Below, in pieces: positions 12,345-23,435 of a stretch of 64,000 bases of DNA. The stretch lies in assembly GCA_905250075.1 (NCBI GenBank), contig CAJNOP010000286.1:182687-246686 (forward strand). The letters are read 5' to 3'. The position numbers and the translations under genes were made by a program. The notes under the pieces are model-generated. The model saw only the letters and a list, made by a program, of their open reading frames with translations. It was not told where the DNA came from and made no database searches. Each line of letters starts with the position of its first letter. Within the stretch, counting starts at the first letter, position 1. The stretch comes from Rotaria sp. Silwood1 (Eukaryota > Rotifera > Eurotatoria > Philodinida > Philodinidae).

Positions 12345-12717
12345 CTAATAAAAGAATGCAGTTAAAACACTTATATTCTCATCGCGGCCATTGAAAACTC
12401 TTCTAACCACAGGGCTTGGAAGCATCGGCGTAGAATAAGCAGCGTGATTTACCAAGTAAATGTGTCATCTTGATGTAATACATATGGGAAAGCGATTCTC
12501 TTTCTTTTACGTCGTCATCAACCAAACGTTAGTTCCTATGTGATGCTTTTCTTGGTGCATGCTTTGGAAATGTGACATAGTATGTTTTCTCACGTTCTAT
12601 TTGTTGGAAAATGCGCTACAGTGCTGAAGTTGTGAGCTCACAATGCCGATGTAATTACGCCTCGAGATGACACTCACTCTCTTTTTACTTTCAAAAAGGA
12701 AAGCAAACAGAAAGAAA

Positions 12718-12849
12718 GGGTGTGAGTGTAGGTCCCTGTGTGAGTCTGAGTGGGTGTGGATGTAGGTATGAGTATGGGTGCGGAGTGTGGAATTCAGAAA
12801 AATCCACACCTGTACACCCGCTCAGACCCCGCACCCACACACCCACACA
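12718..12849. repeat. Telomere-like inverted pair
   Basis: The G-rich arm (GGGTGTGAGTGTAGG, later GGGTGTGGATGTAGG) and the C-rich arm (CCGCACCCACACACCCACAC) are separated by GAATTCAGAAAAAT. Both arms are degenerate. Confidence 0.75.
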
Positions 12850-12897
12850 TTACTTAATCAGATCTTTTTCCTAACGTGACAATCAAAAGCACAATTA

Positions 12898-12973
12898 GTG
12901 TGGGTGTGGGTATGAATGTGTGTGTGGAGACAAGAAAACCCACACCCGCACCCAACATCTACACCCGCCCTCA
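12898..12973. repeat. Telomere-like inverted pair
   Basis: GTGTGGGTGTGGGTATG, a short spacer, then CCCACACCCGCACCC and a terminal CGCCCTCA. It lies 48 bp from the preceding pair. Confidence 0.75.
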
Positions 12974-13054
12974 TCGAAACTGCATGAGAGAAAAGGAATT
13001 GGACTCAAGCCAGACTGGGCACCTCAAATGTTTCCAGGTCCAAGAGTCGGATGC

Positions 13055-13618
13055 TAGGATCTGGCAAGATTCTGTCTCTGATCTTATATGATCTTGCACG
13101 ATCAAACAAAAAAGTTGTCGTCTCTCCAATCTTACGCAAGATCGTACTATGAGATTCTTGAATGATCGTGCCATACGATAAGATATTACTATAAGAAATA
13201 CAGGAAACCGTATATGACAGTAAGATCTATCAAGACTCTTATAATACGATCTTGTGCAAGATTGCAGAAACGACGTTGTTTTTTTGTACGGTTTTGTGTG
13301 ATCGGACAAGACCTTGGCCTAGGTTATCCAGGTTCAAAAACCAGACGTCAGATCGTACAAGATCTGATAAGATCTTACGCTTACAATATTTTTCTTATGA
13401 TCTTGTCACAAGATCCGACAAGATCGTACTTGTTCGTTTTTTTCAAGATTTCGTCAGACTCTGACTGTAAAATGTCAGCAAAAATCTTGCAAGATTTAAT
13501 CATAAAGAAACGTATGGGAACCAACTGAAAGATTCTTGTCAGATCTTATCAGATCATATAAGATTCTAAAAAAAAAGAAACGTACAATAGTAGGTATTGT
13601 ATATCTTGTCTGTTCCTA
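13055..13618. mobile_element. Candidate hAT-like MITE filled with GATCTTG words
   Basis: About 560 bp densely packed with AAGATC/GATCTTG words on both strands. Left end TAGGATCTGGCAAGAT; right end reverse-complemented TAGGAACAGACAAGAT (13 of 16 identical). Flanking octamers TCGGATGC and TCTGATCA match at five of eight positions, so the target duplication is only suggestive. Overlapping open frames in this stretch are by-products of the repeated words. The same word fills the arms of the element at 44.26-46.94 kb. Confidence 0.55.
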
Positions 13619-14059
13619 TCTGATCATGTATGGTCTGACGTGTTTGTTCTCTTATGAAAGAAATCATGATTAAATTGTTGACATTACCAAGAAATACAAA
13701 GAACCATAAAGTTTTGTTGAGCAGTCTGATGTCGGATATTATTGAACCGATAAAATGACATTTAACTTCATATAAAACTCTTTCCATTGATGCATAGTAA
13801 GAGCATTGATCTATTTCTGAACTAGCGACCGAATGGAGAAAGCTGTCTTTTAAATTAAAAAAAAAACCATTTAACTCTAGAATCGAAAACTTCAGACTCG
13901 AGTTCTTTTTATTAAAACATGAGACATACATTTATCTCGCCAGGCACAAATATGCAGTACACGAGGAGAAGAAAGTTTTACTCACTAAATATCCATCAGT
14001 TTACACAGGTATTTACGACTTGCATAGTGATAAACAGCACTGAGAAGACATGAAAAGGC

Positions 14060-14096
14060 TGTGGGTGTTACTCTCCTCTTCAACAACACCCACACC
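14060..14096. repeat. Short telomere-like hairpin
   Basis: TGTGGGTGTT and AACACCCACA form a perfect 10-bp stem with an 18-nt loop (ACTCTCCTCTTCAACAAC region). Confidence 0.7.
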
Positions 14097-14478
14097 ATAC
14101 TCACATCCCAAAATTTGTAAATCAGGTTTACAACCGATCTTCTTCAATTAAAAGAACAATTTTTTAGAAAAGTCCAGATGAGTCGACTATCTGCTCTGTT
14201 TTTTAAAAGATAGCAGTGTATTACAGAGAATTAAAGATCGTTGTGAAATGCTTTCCTCACATTACCTGTGATTATCTATCAGTGTGTGAGTGAGAGTCAG
14301 GTGCATTTATAAGACTATGCATATTCTTCGATCATGCACAGAGATAATGGTTGCCGAAGTGATAAAATACACCTTTCACGAACGTACGAAATTGCGTTTA
14401 TCTGTTTTTTCTTCCCACAGCACTTTCTTTATTAATCCGATTGATATCAACACTAGGCACTTCATCTTGCGTACACCA

Positions 14479-14790
14479 ATGGAAAGAATGCATTCATTCA
14501 CTCTCTTCGCTTTTCTTATTCTGGCCCTAGTTTGTGTCGCTTCATCCCAAACGACAGAAGTTCATGACGGTGAGTAACTATTGTTATATCTGTCTCTAAA
14601 ACTATTCCAATAATTGTCAGGTGTGTGTCCAAGCCTGCCGTTCCCCATCATTTGCCTTCGACGTATTGTGTGTTTGCCTTCAATGACAGAAATCAAGTGC
14701 CATGGTGACAACGAATGTCGACCTCAAGAAAAATGTTGTCATATTCCTTGCTCGTGTACGACCCGTTGTGTTGAAGTTCATCAGAGTTGA
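14479..14790 (+). CDS. Small secreted cysteine-rich (WAP-like) peptide
   Basis: Two exons (14479-14569 and 14690-14790) join across a GT-AG intron (GTGAGT...GACAG) to give a 63-residue protein. Residues about 5-22 are a typical signal peptide (FTLFAFLILALVCVASSQ). The mature part carries seven cysteines in the pattern C-x5-C-x5-CC-x3-C-x-C-x3-C with KCC in the middle, resembling the second half of a whey-acidic-protein four-disulfide core. A complete WAP core has eight cysteines over ~50 residues, so this is a minimal or truncated form. It would be secreted and may act as a protease inhibitor or antimicrobial peptide (inference). The Met at 14479 was chosen because it opens directly onto the hydrophobic core. 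AATAAA occurs at 14846-14851. Confidence 0.7.
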
Positions 14791-14917
14791 ATATTTTTCC
14801 AAGGATTAATAGGACAGAATAATGTGTTTGACACGAAGGATATCGAATAAATAAAGACTGGCAGAGATTTCAGCCAGTTAAATGAAGAAAACATAGTAGC
14901 ATGAATAAACAGCTGCA

Positions 14918-14997
14918 GTGTGGGTGTGGACTGTGGGTGGGTGTGTGGCTGTAGGTTTTAATCTTCTCTTCATTTATACCCTACACCCACACCCTCA
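14918..14997. repeat. Telomere-like inverted pair
   Basis: GTGTGGGTGTGG and GTGGGTGGGTGTGTGG on the left; spacer TTTTAATCTTCTCTTCATTT; right arm CTACACCCACACCCTCA. It lies just 3' of the small secreted-peptide gene. Confidence 0.8.
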
Positions 14998-15098
14998 AGC
15001 TACCCAATCTCATTCAATTTTCTACAGTACTGTTCTCAATGAAAACATTTTTTTTATCAGTAGCTACTTCTACCTGTAAAAACAAATTCAAGATTGCA

Positions 15099-15147
15099 AG
15101 GTGTGAGTTTGGATCTATTCCACATACCAATATATACACTCACCCTT
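15099..15147. repeat. Degenerate telomere-like inverted pair
   Basis: AGGTGTGAGTTTGGAT on the left and ATATACACTCACCCTTT on the right: a short, eroded member of the family. Confidence 0.5.
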
Positions 15148-15325
15148 TCAGACGGATATTTCTCAACAAAAAATTATAATCACTAACGTCTTTGAATGCT
15201 TCTTTTAGATTAAAGACTCAAAGTAAAGTATTGCTGTAAAAGATATTGAAACGCATGATTCGCTCATTACTCAGTTCGATTGGTGATCTTTTTTTTATTT
15301 TGCTAGTAAAGCAACATAATTATCA

Positions 15326-15506
15326 CTACATTTTGATGATCTGAGCGATGAATTGATTGCGGAAATATTGGAATATATCAATCGACATTATTTGGCTCGA
15401 GCTAAATCACCATTTTACAATGATTCTGAATGATCAACGTCTGATCATGCATTTGGAGTTTTATCGAATTTCAGATGTATTAGTTTATTTCGAACCCAAT
15501 CGTTAA
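15326..15506 (+). pseudogene. F-box protein relic
   Basis: The plus strand reads HFDDLSDELIAEILEYIN in one frame until a TGA at 15431-15433. A second frame then reads NDQRLIMHLEFYRISDVLVY, followed by stops at 15504. FDDLSDELI.EIFEYL is the F-box start typical of the bdelloid family, and the second piece resembles the sequence that follows the F-box. A frameshift or small deletion near 15420 separates them, and nothing recognisable remains downstream. Confidence 0.65.
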
Positions 15507-15517
15507 TAGGCTCATTG

Positions 15518-15585
15518 TAGGGTGTGGTAGTGGATGTGGGTATTCCCTCTTTAACCAAAATTCCACACCCGGACCCAAGCCCTCA
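15518..15585. repeat. Telomere-like inverted pair
   Basis: TAGGGTGTGGTAGTGGATGT on the left, spacer TTCCCTCTTTAACC, right arm CCACACCCGGACCCAAGCCC. It directly follows the F-box relic. Confidence 0.75.
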
Positions 15586-17517
15586 GTGAGAGTCGCAGAA
15601 TTCGGGGAAGGTGAGAGGTAGGGTAAGAAGATTCGATGCGGTCAAAATTGAGGGACACACATTTTTTTCCATCAGATTTAATGTGAATCTTTGTCTGTTA
15701 ATCAAAAATATAACAATTTTTTGGGCAGCGACAACTTTTTTGCAACCTATTTAAAAAATTCGACTTTTCCTGACAAATTTTCAAGAAGACAACTGAAGTT
15801 CAATATGAGAAATTTTTCAATATTGCCGTCGTTGAAGGAAGCACTCTGACGAAAGCTGTTCTATATCAAGCTGTTTCACAGGAAAAATGGACTAAAGTAG
15901 GAAATTATTCTAAGTTAACTGCAGTTATACAATTGTTATTTTTCACGAAGTGAAAACTTTTTTATGCTTATGTTGTTTGAAAGGGAAAAGTGTTGCGATA
16001 GCTCTTATGGATTTCGCTGTCACTAGCGACTGTTCGAAAATGAAGCTCTTCAAAAGACAGACAGGAGTACAATGGCGTTAAAAGCAGCAAAATCACAGAT
16101 ATTTTATGCCGACTACGCTCGAGTTGGCACGTCTTCACGAAGTGAAAACTTACCAAAAAAATTCAACAATTTTGTTGGCTACGAAAGAATAATTTTCAAT
16201 TATTAAGGGGTGTACACCATCGTATACTTCCCCATTTTCAAGGGATCTCTGCATACCTACATCCGCACCTCATTTTACATAAGAAATATTGTTCAATTCT
16301 TTTGCTTTTAATTTAGAAGAACATCGAAAAGCTTCATAATTGTGCTGAAAATTAATTGAGACTCATATTAAGATTGTCGTACTCTCAGTCACCGTTGTAA
16401 TTTGACATTAATCGCATTCAAGTTAAATATACATATGGCAACTTCGATGCTCCTATTCGACTTGGTTTGCTCCGATTTTACATTTCATTGCCTTGTAATA
16501 TTCCATCGCTTTCCCAAAAACTCATAATCTGCATTTCGGCGTGTGGTCTTTGATATGCTGCCTTATTTCTTAGCATCTTATTTAGTGCCACAAAGACGAT
16601 TTTTCTACATTAATAAATCACGTATTCGCGTGCATTTGCCAGTACTGATCCCATAGCTTCCTTAACCATTACGTGGTTCGATTTGGTTAATTGCTACATA
16701 AAAATATGGGCTTGGGTATGTCTCATCGACGAAGCGCATTCAAACGCATACACCCACGTCCTAGTTTTATTGCTTCTATTAAATCTCTGATAAGTCTCGG
16801 AGACAGTAATAGAAAAAAGGAAATTAAGCTAACTTTCCCCATTTCTTTAGTAAGAAGCGAAAAAGCTTCAACGCAATGAGCCCAGGAAAATTAAACTGAA
16901 TAAGTTATTCTGTTTTTCCGATAACGTATGCAATCACTCCGAGCATAATTAAATCATGCAAGAGAAAAATTTAATGAGAGTAACTTTTCTGGTTTTCGTA
17001 GCCTAGCATAGAACTGCAGGAATGCATAAATCAATAGAACAAAGTTAAAGCTATTTGTTTAGTTGAATTTCTCAAATAAAAAGCGCTTGATGTTAGGCTT
17101 TCTCGAAAACTGACGGCAAATACTAAGAACAACTAAATCAAAAAGAAAAGTAAAGTAAACTAGCTTTTTCGATTTGTTTTATAAGAGTCGTTGAACGTAT
17201 TGGCGAAGTTAATCGAAGAAAAGAAAAGAACAGGTGTGGATTTTGGATACTCGTTTGACTAGGAGTTTGCTCTTTCCGATACTCGCACTTTACCCACCCA
17301 CAGCTACATCTGATAGGATGTTAATAGAAGATCTACTGACACGCACACTCTTGTATTAACACAACCACAATCATGCTCTACTTTTAGAGGAATAAAAAAA
17401 ACATATCAACTTTATTTATAAAGAAAAAAACATAGTTTAAAATCTTAGTCTTTCCCCTTCTTGATGCATATAAATTTTTGAGATGAAGTTCCATCGAGCC
17501 AAGTTTCCATGTGACAC
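15586..17517. other. Intergenic region without recognisable gene
   Basis: AT-rich DNA. The 62-codon open frames at 15968-16156 (minus) and 16691-16879 (plus) have no recognisable features. A degenerate telomere-like pair lies at 17232-17311. Confidence 0.4.
17232..17311. repeat. Degenerate telomere-like inverted pair
   Basis: AGGTGTGGATTTTGG on the left and TACCCACCCACAGCTACATC on the right, about 45 bp apart. Confidence 0.45.
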
Positions 17518-19231
17518 TTAAGAAAACTGTGTCGCATTAATACCAAGTGTGTCGGCGTAATCGTCCCCGTAGTAGACTAGAAGTTCCTCTCCTGCATCGA
17601 TATCTCGTTTTGTTATGTAGAAAATGTTGCCAAGATCTATACATATAGCAATATATACCACTGGAAAAAATAGTTGCAATCCGTATTTCATATATATTAT
17701 TACGGTGAAAACACATTTTTTTAAAAACCAATTACATATCCGGAAAGCGCGCGAAATTTTCTATCATTGTGTGTATATTGTGCATTATGAAAATAATTGA
17801 ATGCAGTAAAGACAATCTCATGTGCAGAATTTCACAAACTTGATTTTGTCACTGTTGATACATTTCGAAATTTAGATTTTTCATCGCTATAGAATTATAT
17901 TCTAATAGAGCTTGAAATTCTGCATCATACCGTATATTCATCTATTGTATGGCATCCATTTGTCGAAAAATACTTTGATTATAGTGAACATATCCTCAAT
18001 AGACAAGTATCAAAAATCTGCATTTCCCATTACTTTTGTAGTTTATTCTTAAACTATTATTATTAATGGAAAAAATATTTCACAAAAGTATTAAAGGTTC
18101 TGATATAACATCAGATTTTCTATTAATTTGATTACTTTTCAGTTGTTTTGCATCAATTTGTTCAAGAATAATTTGCATATTACGTAGAGATCTTCCTTGA
18201 CTAGCATTACAAAAAGTAGATTTTTCAACTATCTCTGTTGTTCTTTGTTCCCATAGTTGAGGATGGTTGAGTTTGTGAAACAGTATCAAAACATACAGTT
18301 ACGTATTCAAAACGTTATTTTTATGCTGAGCATTAAAATGGAATAAAAAGGAAGTGATACTGAAAAATACAATGTCTTTGAATTTCTCAAGGAAGGTATC
18401 CACATAATACTCGTTTTATTCTTTAGTCAGTAAATGCAAGATAATAAGTATATCATGTAAGAGGATAGAGAATTTCGATCTCTATCAGAATATAATAAGG
18501 ATGAAAAATTTAAATTACTAATTTTGTCGACAGTGACAAAATCAAATCTGTGGAAATCTGCAAGTGAGAATACCCTTGTTGCACTCAATTAATTTTAATG
18601 ATGTATAAATACAAACTACACACTAATATACGGGGTGATACAAAATTTCGGATGTTTTCAAGATGTAATTAGTTCCAAAAAAAAAATATTTTTTTACAAT
18701 AACCATATATTCGAAATGCGGACTGCCACTATTCTTTTTTCAGGAGTATATAAGCAGTTCAAGCAAAAATTATGCACGAATATCATCTTACGCATGACTG
18801 CAAAGAGATTTTCTTGACTAACAGTGTTCGGACAGTTAATAAATCGAAGCCAATTCGCATTGTGGGGATAGAATCCATCGATGTAACATATCGTGCCATC
18901 CGACGGACTTGTAATCTATGCATAGATAAAAAGATAGATGTCAAGCTGCTACCCTTCTTACTGTCCAAGCATAGCCGCTTTCTTCTGCAAGGAGACTATT
19001 GTTGTGCTTGTAGCCAACGTAAGGACTAAAATAAGTATCTTTTGGAATTCGACGAGCGGCAAATGCTCCGAGTCCCTTGCGAAAATAAAGTATTGAATTT
19101 TTCTTGTGCAATACAATTCATTATATATTACTTACGGCGTTTGGAAGAGTGCTTTCAGCAATGAAGATAGTGTCAAGTGGAACAGTTGCGATGGCATAAT
19201 CAGTGGGATCGACGAGACAGGGATAAATTAC
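17518..19231 (-). pseudogene. PR/SET-domain protein gene interrupted by a foldback element
   Basis: Exons on the minus strand assemble a PR/SET domain. 19231-19136 ends STLPNA before GTAAGT. 19075-18962 reads GLGAFAARRIPKDTYFSPYV and ends GYAWT. From 18915 follow DGTICYIDGFYPHNANWLRF, INCPNTVSQENLFAV. The last piece (about 17657-17518) reads YITKRDIDAGEELLVYYGDD and stops after NATQFS. These match the SET core: G-x-G, the (N/H)(S/N)NW-x-RF-x-NC region and the GEEL-x-x-x-YG-x-x-Y end. Such domains methylate lysine or arginine on histones (PRDM family). No zinc fingers follow. The coding sequence is split at 18747 by a 1.09-kb inverted-repeat element; removing it with one TATATA copy restores the frame (NCLYIAICID). 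The upstream exon(s) were not found, so the gene is either partial or its first exon lies to the right. Confidence 0.7.
17658..18746. mobile_element. 1.1-kb foldback DNA transposon inserted in the SET gene
   Basis: The two ends are inverted copies over roughly 280-300 bp. Left CCACTGGAAAAAATAGTTGC corresponds to right reverse-complemented CTCCTGAAAAAAGAATAGTG. Further in, AACAGTGACAAAATCAA near 17835 and 18540, and TTAGAATATAAT-type sequence near 17905 and 18490, also pair. Both ends are flanked by TATATA (17652-17657 and 18747-18752), a likely target duplication. The ~500-bp loop holds a 69-codon minus-strand open frame (18080-18289) of unknown origin. No transposase is visible, so it is non-autonomous; the superfamily is undetermined. 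Confidence 0.75.
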
Positions 19232-22200
19232 CTAAATATTCTTTGCAGTAATTATGTATCAATTTCATTTTGAATCGACAATGACACAAAACTAATTTTG
19301 AAACATTTAGAATCAAAGAACATAAAATGTTACTTAGTAGATTTTTCGTGCGCTTTAGACTCAAGTTATACAAAGTTTAGTATTCATAAGAATATTTCAG
19401 CTGGATCAGACGTAATCTGTCGAAAAAATAGAAATGAAAGGTGAAACTATTTTGAACCTTTAGATTGGCGATAAATACTAATGTCTCTCCTCTTCTTCTT
19501 AGTGATAATCAGTTAAGCCACATTAATATTTCGTTGTTTAGTTTGCCATACTAGTGATGTTAATATGTAAAGAAGAAAATATTGTGCAAAGTTGACTCAA
19601 ACGCTACTACCGAAGATTTATTTACTTTAAAATGCTGAAAGTTTCCTGCAAAACCATTTTGAGATAGTTCTGTAAATGCTTCTTCTTAAGGTTGATCTGA
19701 TGAACTAGAAAAATGCCGTTGTCTAAACTCTATTACTGAATACATTTTCCTCCTACGAGCAAAAATAGCACTTTATGCCCAATATATCAATGCTTTCATT
19801 GATAGTGTCTATTATCAATTCACATGGCTGTCGAAAATAACTTATTTTTGTTTATACACATTAATCGTTCGACAACATGAATATCTGTGAACATTCCTTC
19901 GTCAGAGTTTTTTACAATTATCTCAATTTTGATATCGTACTATGCGCAATAGGAGTATCTACGTTCGTGTTTGAACTTTCCGTTCTAAGATAGGAGAACG
20001 TATGTGGTACTGTATTGTTTAGTAATGTTTTAGCATGTCTGAGTTCAATACATATTTGCTTCTCTTTTTATGCTAGAACTTATTCATTCAACAGTTCTAA
20101 AAACGAAATGTGAAAGTGATACCTCTAGCTCGTGAAGAGGCTATAAAACAAGACTAGTAAAATTTATTTTATTTTTAACTTAAGACTGCTTTCTTACTTG
20201 TGCATCAGCAATATATGTTGTTGTATGGTTAGGATAAAGTTGGAATGAAAATTTGCCATATTCTTGGCAATTGTCACCAGATAGCAGTAAAAAAAGTGCA
20301 CATTGAAAAACGGTATAAAATCTGTGAGTCATATAAGAATCTACTGGTTAGAAACAATATTCGCACGTCTATTCGATAATACTGATATTTTGTAATAAAA
20401 AACCATGATATAGGTTTGCTATGTGTGCAGTCAAATGTGACGAAAGAGGCAGAACGAAAGAATAAAAAACAAGTACTGTATTAAACAGTCGATGACGACA
20501 GATATCCATTAATTACTCTTGATCAACGACTATCAAGTGCTCTCTTCTTTCTAAAAAAAGTCGATTATCGTAAAAAACGTCAAAATGAATATAAATACAT
20601 AGGAGCCATAGTGTTTTCTCATTTCCGAATGTAAAATTGAAGTTCAAAATGTGTTAAATTTAATTTATTTCAATTAAAAACAAACTCAAATCTCAAATTT
20701 TCGTTTCTACAAAGTTTTAAGAAAAATTACTGAGAAGAATTTTAATACAACTTATCCTTTTAGTTATATGTTTAAGCTAGTTGTAATTTATAGAGTTCGC
20801 TAAACTCTAATAATGTTGAGCAATCAAAATGTAAACATTTCACCTATGCTACTGGTCTCAAATTCTTAGATATAGATGAAATTTTCTTTTCAATAATTTA
20901 CGTATTCTGCTATTGGATGTAATTAAGTTCAACGTTACTTTGTACACAAAGAATGAGCATAGGTTGTGACTCTTCGAATAGTGCTACGTGCCACCATGCT
21001 GTTTCAATTTAAATGAATCTAAGTACGCTGTGGGCAAAGTATTTTTTGTGTAGCCTGTAAAGAATCTAACTGCAGTTTAACTGTATAGTTCGAAAATAGA
21101 ATTAACCAAACATCTTTTGTTGTAACCGTTACCTTCTCAATGTCGTGCTCGTATTTGAATGTTACTCAGTAATAGTAAGAAGAAAATAAACATAACTCTT
21201 AGAAAGACTAGAATGCACATTTTCAATGCTAGTTTGTAACAAAAACATATCGAGTGTAGAATTCGGTATAGTATTACCGTTTAAATGGAATCTATATTAC
21301 GTCTTATGAATAGTTGTATGCACTAGTTCTACTGTTTATTTGACTATGAAAAATCGTGAACTTGTTGATAGGACATCGAATACTGTTTGGTATGACTGAA
21401 GGTGCAACGAAAACGCACTTTTCTGAAAATTTTAACTTTTCAAACTCGTTCTTTTTAGGATTCGTGTTGTTCTTGGTTCAATACTCGAAAAAAATGTAAG
21501 AATTTTTTCATTTATTTAATAGAATCGTATCTACTATGGAGTAACAACTTTAGATGCTGTATCATATAAAGCTGTGATATCATTGAAAAAAGTCCATTGA
21601 ATTGTTTATTTATCCAAAATCAAATTATTGACTTGATATTAGTGTGGAAAATGTGAACTAGTCTATACGATGGATGTGTGATGTAATCCTGTCACAAACA
21701 ATGAATAAGTATGTTCTCATTTCACAGACATGATCTACCTACATGTCAAGATGTTACAGTAATAATATTCTTTTAGACTAACAGTGCTTCTAACGATCTT
21801 GCAGCATCCTCAATCCTTTTCCTCAGTGGCGACACACAACAGTAGTTGTTTTCAACAATTACAAAAGCCCCTAAAACTAATTAAAAACCAGGCGAAAACC
21901 GTTGAAAACTAACGTCTAAACCATCTCTACATTGGCTATGCTTTAATTACGTCAAATCTGACGACAGAACACAACAAATTTTAAGCCTCATGGACTGTAC
22001 AATCTGAACAATAGTATTTTGCTGAGCTCTGTCTGATGACGTCAGGATGAGGTCGAAGTCTTCAAAAATGACAAAGGTTAACTGAGCACATTGACGAAGT
22101 TTAAAACATCAAACATATATAAACAAAGCAAAGAAGATTGTGACGTCATCAACACCATCTTCGATCTGCAAAGAAATTGAACTTACGAGATGTTTCCAGT

Positions 22201-22309
22201 TAGATAGCAATGTTACCTGTAATTGTGAATGCTCAATCACAAGAGGAATAGTTTCGATGCGTTCTTAGGAATTCTAACTTTTTCCCATCAGATAAGAATG
22301 AGTTTTTAG
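19232..22309. other. Long intergenic stretch, no gene recognised
   Basis: About 3 kb of AT-rich DNA with stops in all frames. I found no domain, tRNA-like or clear repeat structure. The stretch immediately right of 19231 could hold the missing upstream exon of the SET-domain gene, but none is obvious. Confidence 0.4.
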
Positions 22310-22373
22310 TTGATTTTGGTCTACGAAACTGTAGGCTTTAAATTTTATATAAAGTTTCGTAGACCAAAATCAA
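22310..22373. repeat. Perfect 21-bp hairpin with 22-nt loop
   Basis: Positions 22310-22330 are the exact reverse complement of 22353-22373, around a 22-nt AT-rich loop. The arm begins TTGATTTTGGTC and ends ACGAAACT. Pairing stops abruptly on both sides. The size (21-bp stem, ~64 nt in all) is that of a small-RNA precursor or of a very short foldback element; the sequence alone does not decide. Confidence 0.6.
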
Positions 22374-22596
22374 TTAAAAAAATCATTGCTATAGGATGAG
22401 GAAACATTAGAAACTGGATTTTACGCGTTTTTTTTAAATTTTTTGTCTGACTTGGATTCACACCCTTCGTAAGTCAAATTCTTATGGATAAAACTTGTAC
22501 TATATAGTAGATTAAAATGATATTTATTTTAATGACAACAAAAATAAAAAATAAAAATAGACACTAATTAAATTAAGAAGATCGATTTTTTTAAAT

Positions 22597-23435
22597 TCAT
22601 TTTTTACATATTTCAATTTCATTTTGAACTGTTTCTTGATCATGATCAAGTACCCATTGATAAAATTCTTCATCAATTTTAGCAAAACGATATTAGTCAT
22701 ATGTTTTTTATCATCAATATCAAGAAAATACCGTGCACTACATTTATCTTTAAATATTTTTCTTTCTTCACGTTGATTTAAACCTTATTGATAATCTTGT
22801 TGTTTATTAAAATGAATTAATACGTTCTGGCGTACATTACAAATGAATTCTTTTTGATCTTCAAAACTTTGATATAAATCATTTTTTTTGATATTTTATG
22901 TTCATTTAAATACTGTGGAAATTGAATATAAATAGAACGTTTTGATGTACATTGTCGATGAGCATGATTAAGTTGATTATCATCAAAATATATCTAACGA
23001 AAATATTTTCCTTGAATAATTCATTGAAAAAAAAATCGTTTTGATTATCAAAGTCTTTTAAATATTGTTCATAATTATAACCAACTAAATCAAAAATATC
23101 TTTAACATTAGTTGATAAGATTAATCTTGTTAAGGTTCTTGCTGGATTAAATTCTTTAGTATATAATATTAATCAATTTGAAATAGTTCAAAATCGAATG
23201 AATAACCACCACCATTATGATATAATGCTTTTGGATTAAATAAACCTTTAATTAATTTTAGAATATTTGTTGATGATGGACATACAATAAGAACATCAAG
23301 ATCAGAAAATGATTCTTTATATGGAAATTCTTTTGGAATATCAAATTTATCAATATGTCCTCGAAGTTTATTTAATATACGTTCTTTTAATTGAAAATAT
23401 TCATCTCGTCCATGACTTTAATGCATGTCCACCCA
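22597..23435 (-). pseudogene. Nucleotidyltransferase-like protein, decayed
   Basis: Translated on the minus strand from about 23435, the segments read KERILNKLRGHIDKFDIPKE, ESFSDLDVLIVCPSSTNILK and GGGYSFDFELFQID, then a stop. After a frame change come EFNPARTLTRLILSTNVKDI and YNYEQYLKDFD; after another, DDNQLNHAHRQCTSKRSIYI; then DLYQSFEDQKEFICNVRQNV, a TAA, and a final EEFYQWVLDHDQETVQ ending at 22597. The SFSDLDVLIV segment resembles the metal-binding (D/E)-x-D strand of DNA polymerase beta-type nucleotidyltransferases, and the layout resembles hypothetical proteins common in bdelloids. At least three frame changes and two stops make this a pseudogene. The family assignment rests on one motif. 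Confidence 0.6.

Larger units (their letters stand above)
12345..13046. other. Intergenic region with two telomere-like inverted pairs
   Basis: No gene is recognised. Short open frames here are artefacts of the repeats at 12718-12849 and 12898-12973. Confidence 0.4.

Noticed and set aside
12971..13528. Overlapping open frames of 70-112 codons on both strands
   Set aside because: They are by-products of repeated AAGATC/GATCTTG words in a MITE-like element; no domain and no consistent frame.
13566..13931. 121-codon minus-strand frame with a VLYEVK-type phrase reminiscent of bdelloid ADP-ribosyltransferase-like proteins
   Set aside because: One short phrase is not enough; the catalytic motifs are absent and the frame partly overlaps a repeat element.
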